From contig NZ_QXNY01000004.1 of the NCBI RefSeq assembly GCF_003572205.1, forward strand, positions 372,548 to 436,547: a stretch of 64,000 nucleotides of DNA, in the 5' to 3' direction. The DNA comes from Algihabitans albus (GTDB taxonomy: Bacteria; Pseudomonadota; Alphaproteobacteria; Kiloniellales; DSM-21159). The notes below the pieces were generated by a model, which had not been told where the DNA came from, searched no databases, and saw nothing but the letters and a program-made list of their open reading frames with translations. Positions 46,476 through 55,762 of the stretch are shown here, piece after piece (the first letter of the stretch is position 1; each line of letters starts with the position of its first letter). Made by a program: the position numbers and the translations under genes.

Positions 46476-47990
46476 ATGCACGGTAAATCGATTTTACGAA
46501 GGCGCCTGCCGGTGGCCACGTTTCTACTCGCCGGGCCAGGCGTGATTTCTTTGCTCGGTTTGGCCGCCTTGGGCCATCTGGACTGGCGGACGGCAGCGAT
46601 CGCTTCGGGGCTGGTGGTTCTGGCGGTCTTCACGATCCTGTATCCTCACTTCGCCCACGTGAAGGCTCTGGCCGGCTACATCGAGGCCCTCAAGTCGGCC
46701 GGGACCAACGACGCACCTCTCCCTCGTCCACCCCACGGCTCTTCGCCGGTCTTGGCGCCGGAGCTGGACGAATCGCTCGTCGATACGGCGCGCGAGCGCC
46801 AACGCCGTCGGCGCGAACTGGAAGCGGCGATCGCCGGAAACGAATCGATCCTTTCCAATCTGCCCGACCCCTTGATCATGCTCGATCGCAACCGGCGGAT
46901 TGTACGGGCAAATCCGGCGACGGAGGACCTCTTCGGCACCAGTTTGATGGGCCGCGATCTCGTCGGCGTGCTGCGCAATCCCGCCTTGCTCGATGCCGCC
47001 GACGCAGCCGTCGGGCGGAGCGAGAACCGAGTCGTGGAGTTCGCTCTGCACGGCGATATCGAGCGCTACTTCTCCGCCCGTCTGGTTCCGCTGCGCACGC
47101 CGGCGCTGGACGGTACGGTAGCGATCCTGTCGCTCCACGATCTGACCGGCGTTCGCCGGGCGGAGCGCATGCGGGCCGACTTCGTCGCCAATGCCAGTCA
47201 CGAGCTTCGCACACCGCTGTCGAGCCTCATCGGTTTCATCGAAACCCTGTCCGGCCCGGCGCGCGACGATAGCGAGGCACAGCATCGGTTTCTCGGCATC
47301 ATGCATGAGCAGGCCTTGCGCATGGCCCGGTTGGTGGACGATCTGCTCAGCTTGTCGCGGATCGAGATGCAGGAACACACGCCGCCGACCGCAGCGGCGG
47401 AGCTGGAACGCGTGTTGGAGTCGGTGGCCCGGGCGCTGGAGTTGAAGGCGCGCGCACGCGAGGTTCAAGTCCGTCTGGACGTGACGGAGGCGCCGCCGGT
47501 GATCGGCGAGGCGGACGAGTTGGCTCAGGTGTTTCAGAACTTGCTCGACAACGCCATCAAGTACGGCCGCCGAGGTGGCCAGGTTCGTGTCAGCGCGCGT
47601 CTGCCGGATACGCAACAGGATCCGGCGGCCCGCCGGATGGGACGCCCGGCCGTCGCCGTTTCCGTGACCGACGACGGCGAAGGGATTGCCCGGGAGCACC
47701 TGCCGCGCCTGACCGAGCGTTTCTACCGCGTCGACACGGCCCGCTCGCGAGAGCTCGGCGGCACCGGCCTGGGGCTCGCCATCGTCAAGCACATCGTCAA
47801 TCGCCATCGTGGCCAGCTGACGATCGAAAGTGAAGCCGGGCGCGGCACGACCTTCACCGTTTATCTGCAGCGCGCGGAGGTTGTTGAGGATGGCAGCGGG
47901 CTGCAGGGCGAGGCGTCTTCCACGGTGGCTGTGCGGACGCCGCAGAGTTCCGGGAACGGGCGGGAAGCGGGCCGACGCCGGGCCGTCTAA
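46476..47990 (+). CDS. phoR: Phosphate-regulon sensor histidine kinase PhoR
   Basis: A 504-residue membrane kinase. Two N-terminal helices (about 15-60), a linker, a PAS domain (about 115-220), HisKA with DFVANASHELRTPLSSLIGF (phospho-acceptor His) and HATPase_c with NLLDNAIKYGRRGG and GGTGLGLAIVKHIVNRH are seen. The frame is open to 46350; ATG 46476 matches the usual short cytoplasmic start. It precedes pst-phoU-phoB, identifying it as PhoR. Spacing to lutA suggests independent divergent promoters. Confidence 0.95.
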   Translation: MHGKSILRRRLPVATFLLAGPGVISLLGLAALGHLDWRTAAIASGLVVLAVFTILYPHFAHVKALAGYIEALKSAGTNDAPLPRPPHGSSPVLAPELDESLVDTARERQRRRRELEAAIAGNESILSNLPDPLIMLDRNRRIVRANPATEDLFGTSLMGRDLVGVLRNPALLDAADAAVGRSENRVVEFALHGDIERYFSARLVPLRTPALDGTVAILSLHDLTGVRRAERMRADFVANASHELRTPLSSLIGFIETLSGPARDDSEAQHRFLGIMHEQALRMARLVDDLLSLSRIEMQEHTPPTAAAELERVLESVARALELKARAREVQVRLDVTEAPPVIGEADELAQVFQNLLDNAIKYGRRGGQVRVSARLPDTQQDPAARRMGRPAVAVSVTDDGEGIAREHLPRLTERFYRVDTARSRELGGTGLGLAIVKHIVNRHRGQLTIESEAGRGTTFTVYLQRAEVVEDGSGLQGEASSTVAVRTPQSSGNGREAGRRRAV

Positions 47991-48035
47991 GGGGTCGGTC
48001 GCCGGACAGCGGATTTCGTCCACAAACCGGCCTCG

Positions 48036-48064
48036 GTGTCATCCAAGCGTAATATTACCGTAGT
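48036..48064 (+). promoter_or_regulatory. Pho-box-like repeat upstream of pstS
   Basis: Three 7-bp elements at an 11-bp period, GTGTCAT (48036), GCGTAAT (48047) and CCGTAGT (48058), are separated by 4-bp spacers, the geometry of PhoB boxes (CTGTCAT repeats). The first matches 6 of 7 bases, the others 4 of 7. It ends 106 bp before the pstS GTG. Confidence 0.5.
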
Positions 48065-48170
48065 AATTCCTACCCTACCTCTGGATAGGGTCCGCCTTGG
48101 CTGGCGCTCGGGAGGCGTCGGTTTTCGTCAGGCCCAATTACGGCCCAACACAGCCAAGCGGAGACTATCT

Positions 48171-49184
48171 GTGATCAAGCACACGCTCGCCTTCGCGGCT
48201 GCTGCAGCCATGGCGCTTGCCGCCACTTCGGCTGCGGCCCAGTCGCGCGATCAGATCCGCATCGTCGGATCTTCGACGGTGTTCCCTTTCTCAACTGCAG
48301 TCGCGGAGCAGTTCGGCAACAACACCGATTTCCCGACGCCCGTGGTCGAATCCACCGGCTCCGGCGGCGGTCTGAAGCTGTTCTGCGCCGGCGTGGGCGT
48401 AGGGCACCCGGACATCACCAACTCCTCGCGCCGGATCAAGTCCTCCGAATATGAGGACTGCACCTCCAACGGCATCACCATCACCGAGGTACGCGTCGGT
48501 TTCGACGGCATCGTGCTCGCCAACTCCAAGGATCACGCGCGCTACCAGCTGACGAAAGACCAGGTCTTCCGGGCGCTGGCCAAGACCGTCGTGGTCGATG
48601 GCCAGTCCGTCGCCAATCCGAACGACCTCTGGTCCGACATCGATCCTTCGCTGCCGGCCGAGCGGATCGAAGTGCTGGGCCCGCCGCCGACCTCCGGCAC
48701 GCGTGACGCCTTCGTCGAGCTGATGATGGAGACGGGTTGCGAAGAGGCCGGTATGGCCGACACCCTGGGTGACGACGCCTGTGCCGAGATCCGTGAGGAC
48801 GGTGCCTATGTCGAAGCCGGTGAAAACGACAACCTGATCGTTCAGAAGCTGCAGGCCAATCCGGTCGCTCTGGGCATCTTCGGCTTCTCCTTCCTCGATC
48901 AGAACCGCGATGCCATCCAGGGTTCGGTGATCGGCGGTGTCGAGCCGACCTTCGACAACATCGCCGCTGGTGACTATGCCGTGTCTCGCTCGCTGTACTT
49001 CTACGTCAAGAACGAGCACGTCGGCGTGATCCCCGGCATCGAGGAGTATATCTCCGAGTTCACCTCCGAGGACTCCTGGGGTCCGGACGGCTACCTCGCC
49101 GACCGGGGTCTGATCCCGCTCCCCGAGGACGCACGCGCCGAAATGCAGCAGCAGGCTCGTGGTCTTCAGAAGCTGACGATGTAG
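48171..49184 (+). CDS. pstS: Phosphate ABC transporter, periplasmic substrate-binding protein PstS
   Basis: A 337-residue high-affinity phosphate-binding protein. A Sec signal peptide ends near ATSAAAQ (residue 23). The mature protein begins RDQIRIVGSSTVFPFS and has VESTGSGGGLKLFCAG and PPPTSGTRDAFVELMM as phosphate-contact loops. I chose GTG 48171, preceded by AGCGGAG and directly followed by the signal peptide. The open frame to 48036 would put 45 polar residues first and cover the Pho-box-like repeat. Confidence 0.95.
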   Translation: MIKHTLAFAAAAAMALAATSAAAQSRDQIRIVGSSTVFPFSTAVAEQFGNNTDFPTPVVESTGSGGGLKLFCAGVGVGHPDITNSSRRIKSSEYEDCTSNGITITEVRVGFDGIVLANSKDHARYQLTKDQVFRALAKTVVVDGQSVANPNDLWSDIDPSLPAERIEVLGPPPTSGTRDAFVELMMETGCEEAGMADTLGDDACAEIREDGAYVEAGENDNLIVQKLQANPVALGIFGFSFLDQNRDAIQGSVIGGVEPTFDNIAAGDYAVSRSLYFYVKNEHVGVIPGIEEYISEFTSEDSWGPDGYLADRGLIPLPEDARAEMQQQARGLQKLTM

Positions 49185-49554
49185 GCTTTTGAACTCGGTC
49201 TGAAGACGTTAGACATCCGGCGGTCGGTGGCTAGAGTGCACCGACCGCCGGTTTGGATTTCTTCCGACCAGACGGAACTTTGCGAAGCTGTTTCTTTTGG
49301 AATGCCCGGATCCGTTGAAGCCGACGCTGTGATTGCTTCCTCGGATCCGCCGTAAGAGGCGCCAGCTCCCGTTAAGGAGCATCGGATCGAAAGCCGACCG
49401 CAAGCCTAGGGCCGCGTCTGGCTGATCTGCATGGGTTTGGGTGAGACCGCGAGTTACACGAAGTCCGTTACACGACGTCACGGAACTCTATGTTCCAGCC
49501 GGCCGGAAGGCGGGCGAATTATTTCGGTAGCGCGATTGGGGACGCGTGGGGACT
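49185..49554. other. 370-bp gap between pstS and pstC
   Basis: Contains a strong hairpin near its left end and no convincing gene. Two open frames (+49431 and -49209) show no domain similarity. The length suggests that pstC has its own promoter or that hairpin read-through controls its level. Confidence 0.5.
49217..49254 (+). terminator. Strong hairpin between pstS and pstC (terminator or attenuator)
   Basis: CCGGCGGTCGGTG (49217-49229) and CACCGACCGCCGG (49239-49251) form a perfect 13-bp stem with a 9-nt loop, followed by a short T-tract. It begins 32 bp after the pstS stop and probably makes pstS more abundant than the permease mRNA. Confidence 0.75.
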
Positions 49555-50937
49555 ATGGGCATCTCGGTCGTTCTGTTTGTCATGCTCGCCTTGACCGTTG
49601 TCGGCTATCTGCTCGGCACGCGTCAGGCCTATGCCGTGACGGGCAACAAGCCTCACCAACTTCACTCCCTGCCCAGCTACCACGGACTCTACCTGGCGTC
49701 CTGGGTGCTGCTGCCGGCGCTCGTGGTGATGGTTATCTGGCTGATCGCCGAGCCGCATGTCGCGGAAATGCGGTTGATCGCCAATCTGCCGGACGACTTC
49801 TCGCAACGCAGTTCCGATGAGCAGCGGCTTCTGATCGGCGATATCGAGGCGCGGGCGCTTGGCGGCATCGTTTCAGGCGCTCTGGATCCCATGTTCCAGG
49901 CGGCCGGCGAAGTTTACGCCGAAACCCTGGCCGCCAGCCGCTGGCTGATGATCGCGGTCATGGTGGCGCTGATGGCCGGCGGCGGTCTTCTCGCACTGCG
50001 GCGGGTGCAGCCGGATATGCGCGCCCGGAACAAGGTGGAGCAGACCGCTTCCATCATCATGATCATCGCCTCGACGATCGCGATCCTGACCACGATCGGG
50101 ATCATTTTCTCTCTGCTGTTCGAGACCGGCCGCTTCTTCAGCAAGGTCCCGATCACGGAGTTTCTCTTCGGAACCCAGTGGTCGCCGCAAATCGCGTTGC
50201 GCGCCGACCAGGTCGGCTCTTCCGGCGCCTTCGGCGCGATCCCGCTCTTCGCGGGCACTCTGCTCATCACCCTGATCGCGATGTGCGTGGCGGTGCCGAT
50301 CGGCCTCTTCAGCGCGATCTACATGTCCGAGTATGCCGGGAAGAAGCTGCGGGCCTCCGTCAAGCCGATACTTGAGATTCTGGCGGGCGTGCCGACCGTG
50401 GTTTACGGCTTCTTCGCCGCTCTGACGGTGGCGCCCTTCTTCCGGAACACAGGTGAATCCATCGGTCTGACCGTGTCGTCGGAGTCCGCGCTCGCGGCGG
50501 GGATCGTCATGGGCATCATGATCATCCCCTTCGTCTCATCTCTGTCGGATGACGTGATGAACGCCGTCCCGCAATCTCTGCGTGACGGTGCCTATGCCCT
50601 GGGCGCGACCAAGGCCGAAACCGTGCGCCAGGTCATCTTGCCCGCAGCGCTCCCGGGCATCGTCGGTTCGGTGCTGCTGGCGGTCAGCCGTGCGGTGGGT
50701 GAGACCATGATCGTCGTGATGGCCGCCGGACTGGCCGCCAATTTAACCGCCAATCCTCTGGAGGCGGTTACGACCGTGACGGTGCAGATCGTCACGCTTC
50801 TGGTCGGCGATCAGGAGTTCGATACCGCCAAGACCCTGGCTGCCTTCGCGCTCGGTCTCACACTCTTCTTCGTCACGCTGTGCCTCAACGTTATCGCCCT
50901 CCATGTCGTCCGCAAATACCGAGAGAAGTATGACTGA
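49555..50937 (+). CDS. pstC: Phosphate ABC transporter permease PstC
   Basis: A 460-residue inner-membrane subunit. An N-terminal extension (about 1-150) adds hydrophobic segments and a polar stretch, and the core permease (about 225-460) has the coupling EAA-type loop SLRDGAYALGATKAETVRQVILPAALPG. ATG 49555 is chosen; GTG 49546 in frame is possible. The stop overlaps the pstA start in ATGACTGA. Confidence 0.94.
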   Translation: MGISVVLFVMLALTVVGYLLGTRQAYAVTGNKPHQLHSLPSYHGLYLASWVLLPALVVMVIWLIAEPHVAEMRLIANLPDDFSQRSSDEQRLLIGDIEARALGGIVSGALDPMFQAAGEVYAETLAASRWLMIAVMVALMAGGGLLALRRVQPDMRARNKVEQTASIIMIIASTIAILTTIGIIFSLLFETGRFFSKVPITEFLFGTQWSPQIALRADQVGSSGAFGAIPLFAGTLLITLIAMCVAVPIGLFSAIYMSEYAGKKLRASVKPILEILAGVPTVVYGFFAALTVAPFFRNTGESIGLTVSSESALAAGIVMGIMIIPFVSSLSDDVMNAVPQSLRDGAYALGATKAETVRQVILPAALPGIVGSVLLAVSRAVGETMIVVMAAGLAANLTANPLEAVTTVTVQIVTLLVGDQEFDTAKTLAAFALGLTLFFVTLCLNVIALHVVRKYREKYD

Positions 50938-52762
50938 CGCGACCGCACCCTCCGAAGGCATCGCGATCCGCCGACCGGACCTCTCTCCGGCGCGGGTCCG
51001 CCGTCGCTACGCCGCCGAGACGCGTTTCAAGACCTATGGCCGTTTGGCCATCGCGGCGGCCGTCGTCATGCTCGGCATCCTGCTGTTCTCGATCGTCGGC
51101 AGGGGCTGGACAGCCTTCTTCCAGACCCAAATCGCCGTGGACGTTTTCCTGGATCCGAACGAGATCCAGATCGAGCGAAATGCGGATGGTGAGATCATCG
51201 ACATCGACGGCGAGTTTCGCAGCCTCGTCAACGAGGCGCTCTTCGCTCTCTTTCCCAACGTCGAGGAACGCACCGAACGGCGGGCGCTCCGTAACCTCGT
51301 GACCAGAGACGCTGCCTTCGAACTGCGGGCCGCCGTTGAGAACGATCCGGATCTGATCGACCGAACCGTCAGAGTCTGGATCACCTCGTCCGACGATGTC
51401 GATACCTATGTGAAAGGTCAGATCACGCCGATCGAGACCTTCGAGGTGGCCGGCATCGCGACGCCGACGGGTACGACCGGAGAGATCGAGATCCTGACCG
51501 GTGCCAACGACTTCGCCAACATCGCCAGCGAGATGAAGGAGCGGCTTGCGGAGCTCGCCGAGGATCGGGCCGCCAATGCCGAGGCGGCGGGCAATGCCGC
51601 CGTCCGTCTGCGGGACGATTTGGCTGAAACCCGAAGCGATCTGGGAACGGCCGAAGCCGAGGATGTTCCGCGGCTGGAGGCGCGCGTGGAGCGCCTCGAA
51701 GGGCAGATCGACTCCTTGACCTCCAATGCTGAATCCGCGGCACGCGATGCCGAAGACCTGCGCGTCCGTGCGGCGCAGGTCGGCAGCACGGAGGAGTTGA
51801 ACAACCGCTTGCCGAGCTATCTTGTCGAAATCAACGGCGGCCTGGTCAAGCTCACCGCGGTCAGCCCGGCGCGCGCCACAGGTCAAGTTCTGATCCCCCT
51901 CGAGTCGGAGGCGAGCGCGCAGCCGCAGGATTGGAATCTGATTTCCTATGTCATCGCCGAGTCCAATCGCCGCGTGAAGGACAACGAAGTCGCGTGGGTC
52001 GAGACGCTGCGCGAGCGGGGTCAGGTGCAGACCGTTTTCAACACGCCTTTCTTCACCGAAGCGGATAGCCGCGAGCCGGAGCAGGCCGGGATCTGGGGTG
52101 CCGTCGTCGGGTCGTTCCTGACTCTCGTGATAACGCTGACCCTGGCTTTCCCGGTCGGTGTCCTGGCGGCCATTTACCTGGAAGAGTTCGCACCGAAGAA
52201 TCGTCTGACCGACCTGATCGAAGTCAACATCAACAACTTGGCGGCGGTCCCTTCGATCGTCTTCGGCCTGCTGGGCTTGGCGATGTTCCTCAACTTCTTT
52301 GGACTGCCGCGCTCGGCGCCGCTGGTCGGTGGCATGGTCCTGGCGCTGATGACGCTGCCGACGGTGATCATCGCATCCCGTGCCGCGCTGAAGGCCGTGC
52401 CGCCGTCGATCCGTGAGGCGGCTTTGGGTGTCGGCGCCTCAAAGGTGCAGACCGTGACCCACCATGTGCTGCCCCTTGCCATGCCGGGTATTCTGACCGG
52501 GACGATTATCGGGATGGCGCAGGCCCTGGGTGAGACGGCGCCTCTGCTCATGATCGGCATGGTGGCCTTCATCGCGGACGTGCCGGGCGGCTTCACCGAT
52601 GCGGCCACGGTCTTGCCGGTGCAGATCTTTCTCTGGGCCGATGCTCCGGAGCGGGCTTTCGTGGCCAAGACCTCCGCGGCGATTATGGTGCTACTGGCTT
52701 TCTTGATCTTTATGAACGCGATGGCCGTGGTATTGCGGAAACGCTTCGAACGGCGATGGTAG
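50930..52762 (+). CDS. pstA: Phosphate ABC transporter permease PstA with extended periplasmic coiled coil
   Basis: A 610-residue permease, clearly longer than usual. TM1 lies at about 38-58, and a polar region of about 330 residues (60-390) follows. This region includes a DUF3333-like segment and an Ala/Glu/Arg-rich coiled coil (about 197-285) containing RLEARVERLEGQIDSL. The five-helix core then follows with the loop IREAALGVGASKVQTVTHHVLPLAMPG near residue 500. The start overlaps pstC by 8 bp. Confidence 0.93.
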   Translation: MTDATAPSEGIAIRRPDLSPARVRRRYAAETRFKTYGRLAIAAAVVMLGILLFSIVGRGWTAFFQTQIAVDVFLDPNEIQIERNADGEIIDIDGEFRSLVNEALFALFPNVEERTERRALRNLVTRDAAFELRAAVENDPDLIDRTVRVWITSSDDVDTYVKGQITPIETFEVAGIATPTGTTGEIEILTGANDFANIASEMKERLAELAEDRAANAEAAGNAAVRLRDDLAETRSDLGTAEAEDVPRLEARVERLEGQIDSLTSNAESAARDAEDLRVRAAQVGSTEELNNRLPSYLVEINGGLVKLTAVSPARATGQVLIPLESEASAQPQDWNLISYVIAESNRRVKDNEVAWVETLRERGQVQTVFNTPFFTEADSREPEQAGIWGAVVGSFLTLVITLTLAFPVGVLAAIYLEEFAPKNRLTDLIEVNINNLAAVPSIVFGLLGLAMFLNFFGLPRSAPLVGGMVLALMTLPTVIIASRAALKAVPPSIREAALGVGASKVQTVTHHVLPLAMPGILTGTIIGMAQALGETAPLLMIGMVAFIADVPGGFTDAATVLPVQIFLWADAPERAFVAKTSAAIMVLLAFLIFMNAMAVVLRKRFERRW

Positions 52763-52774
52763 GGGGCGACGACC

Positions 52775-53638
52775 ATGAGCATTCAAGAGGCACAGGAAAA
52801 CATGACCGATAGCGGTATCTCCGACATGCTGGATGTCGCGCATGACAAGGCAGAGGGCCCCGTGGCCTTGAGCAACGAACAACCCGTCAAGATCAAGTCG
52901 CGCGACGTCAATGTCTACTACGGCCAGGCGCACGCGCTGAAGCATGTCGACCTGGACATCAGGCAGTACGAAGTGACGTCCCTGATCGGCCCCTCCGGCT
53001 GCGGCAAGTCCACCTATCTGCGTTGCATCAACCGCATGAACGACGTGATCGACGGCTGCCGGGTCGAAGGCAGCATCGAGATGGATGGCGAGGACGTTTA
53101 CGACCCGAAGCTGGATGTCGTGCAGCTTCGGGCCCGGGTCGGCATGGTGTTCCAGAAGCCGAACCCCTTCCCCAAATCGATCTACGACAACATCGCCTAC
53201 GGCCCGCGCATTCACGGGATCGGCAGTTCGAAGTCGGAAATGGACGAGATCGTTCAGGGCAGCCTCCAGCGGGCCGGCCTTTGGGAAGAGGTGAAGGACC
53301 GCATGGATACGCCGGGTACCGGCTTGTCAGGCGGCCAGCAGCAGCGCCTCTGCATCGCACGCGCGATCGCCGTCAATCCGGAAGTCATCCTGATGGATGA
53401 GCCCTGCTCGGCGCTCGATCCGATCGCCACGGCCAAGATCGAAGAACTGATCGACGAGTTGCGGCAGAACTTCACCATCGTGATCGTGACCCACTCGATG
53501 CAACAGGCGGCGCGCGTCAGCCAGCGCACGGCTTTCTTCCACCTTGGGATTCTGGTCGAAACCGACGAGACCGAGCAGATTTTCACCAACCCCAAGGATC
53601 AGCGTACACAGGATTACATTACCGGGCGCTTCGGTTGA
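52775..53638 (+). CDS. pstB: Phosphate ABC transporter ATPase PstB
   Basis: A 287-residue cytoplasmic ATPase. Walker [11 protein letters not shown]-loop [21 protein letters not shown], signature LSGGQQQR, Walker [14 protein letters not shown] and the switch [10 protein letters not shown] are all intact. About 40 residues precede the core. It lies 12 bp after pstA and 40 bp before phoU. ATG 52802 (MTDSGISD) is an alternative start. Confidence 0.97.
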   Translation: MSIQEAQENMTDSGISDMLDVAHDKAEGPVALSNEQPVKIKSRDVNVYYGQAHALKHVDLDIRQYEVTSLIGPSGCGKSTYLRCINRMNDVIDGCRVEGSIEMDGEDVYDPKLDVVQLRARVGMVFQKPNPFPKSIYDNIAYGPRIHGIGSSKSEMDEIVQGSLQRAGLWEEVKDRMDTPGTGLSGGQQQRLCIARAIAVNPEVILMDEPCSALDPIATAKIEELIDELRQNFTIVIVTHSMQQAARVSQRTAFFHLGILVETDETEQIFTNPKDQRTQDYITGRFG

Positions 53639-53678
53639 TCGCTCGGGCTCGGCGCAAGCGGCGCCGGGACGGAAAGGA

Positions 53679-54413
53679 ATGACAGTGCCAGATACCTCCG
53701 CCGAACATACGGTGCGCGCCTTCGACAAGGAGTTGACGCGGCTCAGCCAATCGATCATCCGCATGGGCGGCCTCGCGGAAAGCCAACTGGCGTCTGCGGT
53801 CGAGGCCTTGAGCCGCCGCAACAGCGAGATGGCGGCCCAGGTCGTTCAGGACGATGTGCAGATCGATGTTCTGGAGCAGGAGATCGACGAACAGGCAGTG
53901 CAGCTCTTGGCGCTGCGCCAGCCGATGGCCCAGGACCTGCGTGAGGTGATCGCAGCCCTGAAGATCTCGGCCGACTTGGAGCGGATCGGCGACTACGCCG
54001 CCAATGTCGCCAAGCGATCCATGGCGCTCAACCAGGTGCCGATGACAGAGCCGGCGCACACCTTGCCGCGCATGGCTCAGCTCGTGTTGGCCAACATCAA
54101 GCGAGTTCTCGATGCCTACGTCGAGCGCGACCCGGCCAAGGCAATCGACGTTTGGGAAGGCGATGCCGAGGTCGACGAGATGTATACCTCGCTGTTCCGC
54201 GAAACCCTCACCTACATGATGGAAGATCCGCGGAACATCACGCCCTGTACGCATCTGCTCTTTATCGCCAAGAACGTCGAACGCATGGGCGACCATGCGA
54301 CCAACATCGCCGAAGTCATTCACTTCCTGGTCACCGGGAACAAGATCGTTGGCGGTCGCCCCAAGGGCGACACCAGCAGTTACGCGGTGCTGTCGCCACC
54401 AACGGAGGTGTGA
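53679..54413 (+). CDS. phoU: Phosphate transport system regulator PhoU
   Basis: A 244-residue two-fold helical repeat protein that couples PstSCAB activity to PhoR. Each half carries a metal-binding-type motif: [18 protein letters not shown] near residue 85 and [19 protein letters not shown] near 205. I chose ATG 53679, preceded by GGAAAGGA; the frame is open to 53544 inside pstB. It lies between pstB and phoB. Confidence 0.96.
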   Translation: MTVPDTSAEHTVRAFDKELTRLSQSIIRMGGLAESQLASAVEALSRRNSEMAAQVVQDDVQIDVLEQEIDEQAVQLLALRQPMAQDLREVIAALKISADLERIGDYAANVAKRSMALNQVPMTEPAHTLPRMAQLVLANIKRVLDAYVERDPAKAIDVWEGDAEVDEMYTSLFRETLTYMMEDPRNITPCTHLLFIAKNVERMGDHATNIAEVIHFLVTGNKIVGGRPKGDTSSYAVLSPPTEV

Positions 54414-54483
54414 GCACCTGAGCGGGCGTTCAGGAGAAGAGGTGCCGTCACTGGCACCGCAGTTTCGGGGGATCCCTGCCGTT

Positions 54484-55179
54484 ATGAAGCCGTTGATATT
54501 GCTTGTTGAAGACGAGGCGGCTCTGGTCACGCTGCTGCGCTACAATCTGGAACGCGAGGGCTTCCGCCTAGCCGATGCGCGGGATGGCGAAGAGGCCCTG
54601 GTTCTCGCCAAGGAAGAGCGGCCGGACCTCGTCCTGCTCGACTGGATGCTACCTTTGATGAGCGGCCTGGAAGTCTGCCGGCAGCTCCGGCGTGCGCCGG
54701 AAACCCGCGACGTCCCGATCATCATCCTGACGGCGCGCGGCGAGGAGGCCGACAAGGTCCGAGGACTCGACAGCGGCGCCGACGATTACATCACCAAGCC
54801 CTTCTCCCCGGCCGAATTGGTGGCCCGCATGCGTGCCGTCCTGCGACGTGCGCAGCCGGCACTGGCCAACGAGACGCTGCAGTTCGACGATCTGGAGATG
54901 GACCTTGCGGCCCATCGGGTTCGCCGCGGCCCACGCGACGTTCATCTCGGTCCGACCGAGTTTCGCCTCCTGCGCTACCTCATGCAGCATCCGGGCCGGG
55001 TGTTCAGCCGGGAGCAGTTGCTCGACGCCGTCTGGGGGCGTGACGTCTACGTCGAGCCGCGGACGGTCGATGTGCACATTCGCCGGCTGCGGAAAGCGCT
55101 CAACATCGATGACGAAGCGGACCTGATTCGGACCGTCCGCTCCGCCGGCTATGCCTTGGATCGCGCACAAGCAGCCTGA
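54484..55179 (+). CDS. phoB: Phosphate-regulon response regulator PhoB
   Basis: A 231-residue OmpR/PhoB regulator. The receiver has LLVEDEAAL, phospho-acceptor Asp in LVLLDWMLP, and Lys in DYITKPFSP. The winged helix has LGPTEFRLLRYLMQHPGRVFSREQLLDAVWG and VDVHIRRLRKAL. ATG 54484 gives the standard length, and the longer frame to 54295 is discarded. It closes the cassette headed by its kinase phoR. Confidence 0.97.
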   Translation: MKPLILLVEDEAALVTLLRYNLEREGFRLADARDGEEALVLAKEERPDLVLLDWMLPLMSGLEVCRQLRRAPETRDVPIIILTARGEEADKVRGLDSGADDYITKPFSPAELVARMRAVLRRAQPALANETLQFDDLEMDLAAHRVRRGPRDVHLGPTEFRLLRYLMQHPGRVFSREQLLDAVWGRDVYVEPRTVDVHIRRLRKALNIDDEADLIRTVRSAGYALDRAQAA

Positions 55180-55338
55180 CCGAAGGCGGTGAAGGCTCGG
55201 TGGACCCGCGTCTGCCCGCTCCGGCGCCGAGATCCGAACCCAAAACCCCGCAGCTTCCTGTTGACAGCCGCGCCGGTCTTGTTGCGGTTCTGCGCGGCAA
55301 GCTATTAAAGCGCTGACTGAAAAGATGAGGAAACGCAG

Positions 55339-55722
55339 GTGACCCACGCGACCTACGACGACAGCAACGTCTTCGCCAAGATCATCCTCGGTGAAATTCC
55401 TTGCGACAAGGTGGCCGAAAGCCCCCACAGTCTGGCATTCCGAGACATCGAACCGCAGACGCCGACTCATGTCCTGGTGATCCCGAAGGGAGCCTACGTT
55501 TCGTCCGACGACTTCGCGTCACAGGCAAGCGACGCGGAAATCGGGGATTTCTTTCGCCTGCTCGGCCAGGTCGCCCGCGATCTGGGAGCAGCGGAGGCCG
55601 GCTACCGCATCGTCGCCAATCACGGCGAGGATGCCCACCAAGAGGTTCCGCACTTTCACATGCACCTCTTCGCCGGAACCGACCTCGGCCGCATGATCAA
55701 GCCGATCCACAAACAAACCTGA
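55339..55722 (+). CDS. hinT: HIT-family (HinT-type) purine nucleoside phosphoramidase
   Basis: A 127-residue histidine-triad hydrolase with NVFAKIILGEIPCDKVAE, THVLVIPKG, GYRIVANHGEDAHQEVPHFHMHLFAG (HxHxH catalytic triad) and a C-terminal tail. The start is GTG 55339. It acts on nucleoside phosphoramidates. It is separated from phoB by 159 bp and converges with nth. Confidence 0.94.
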   Translation: MTHATYDDSNVFAKIILGEIPCDKVAESPHSLAFRDIEPQTPTHVLVIPKGAYVSSDDFASQASDAEIGDFFRLLGQVARDLGAAEAGYRIVANHGEDAHQEVPHFHMHLFAGTDLGRMIKPIHKQT

Positions 55723-55762
55723 CGTTTCCGTTAGGCTGGCCGCAGGACCTTGGCGTTTCTGA

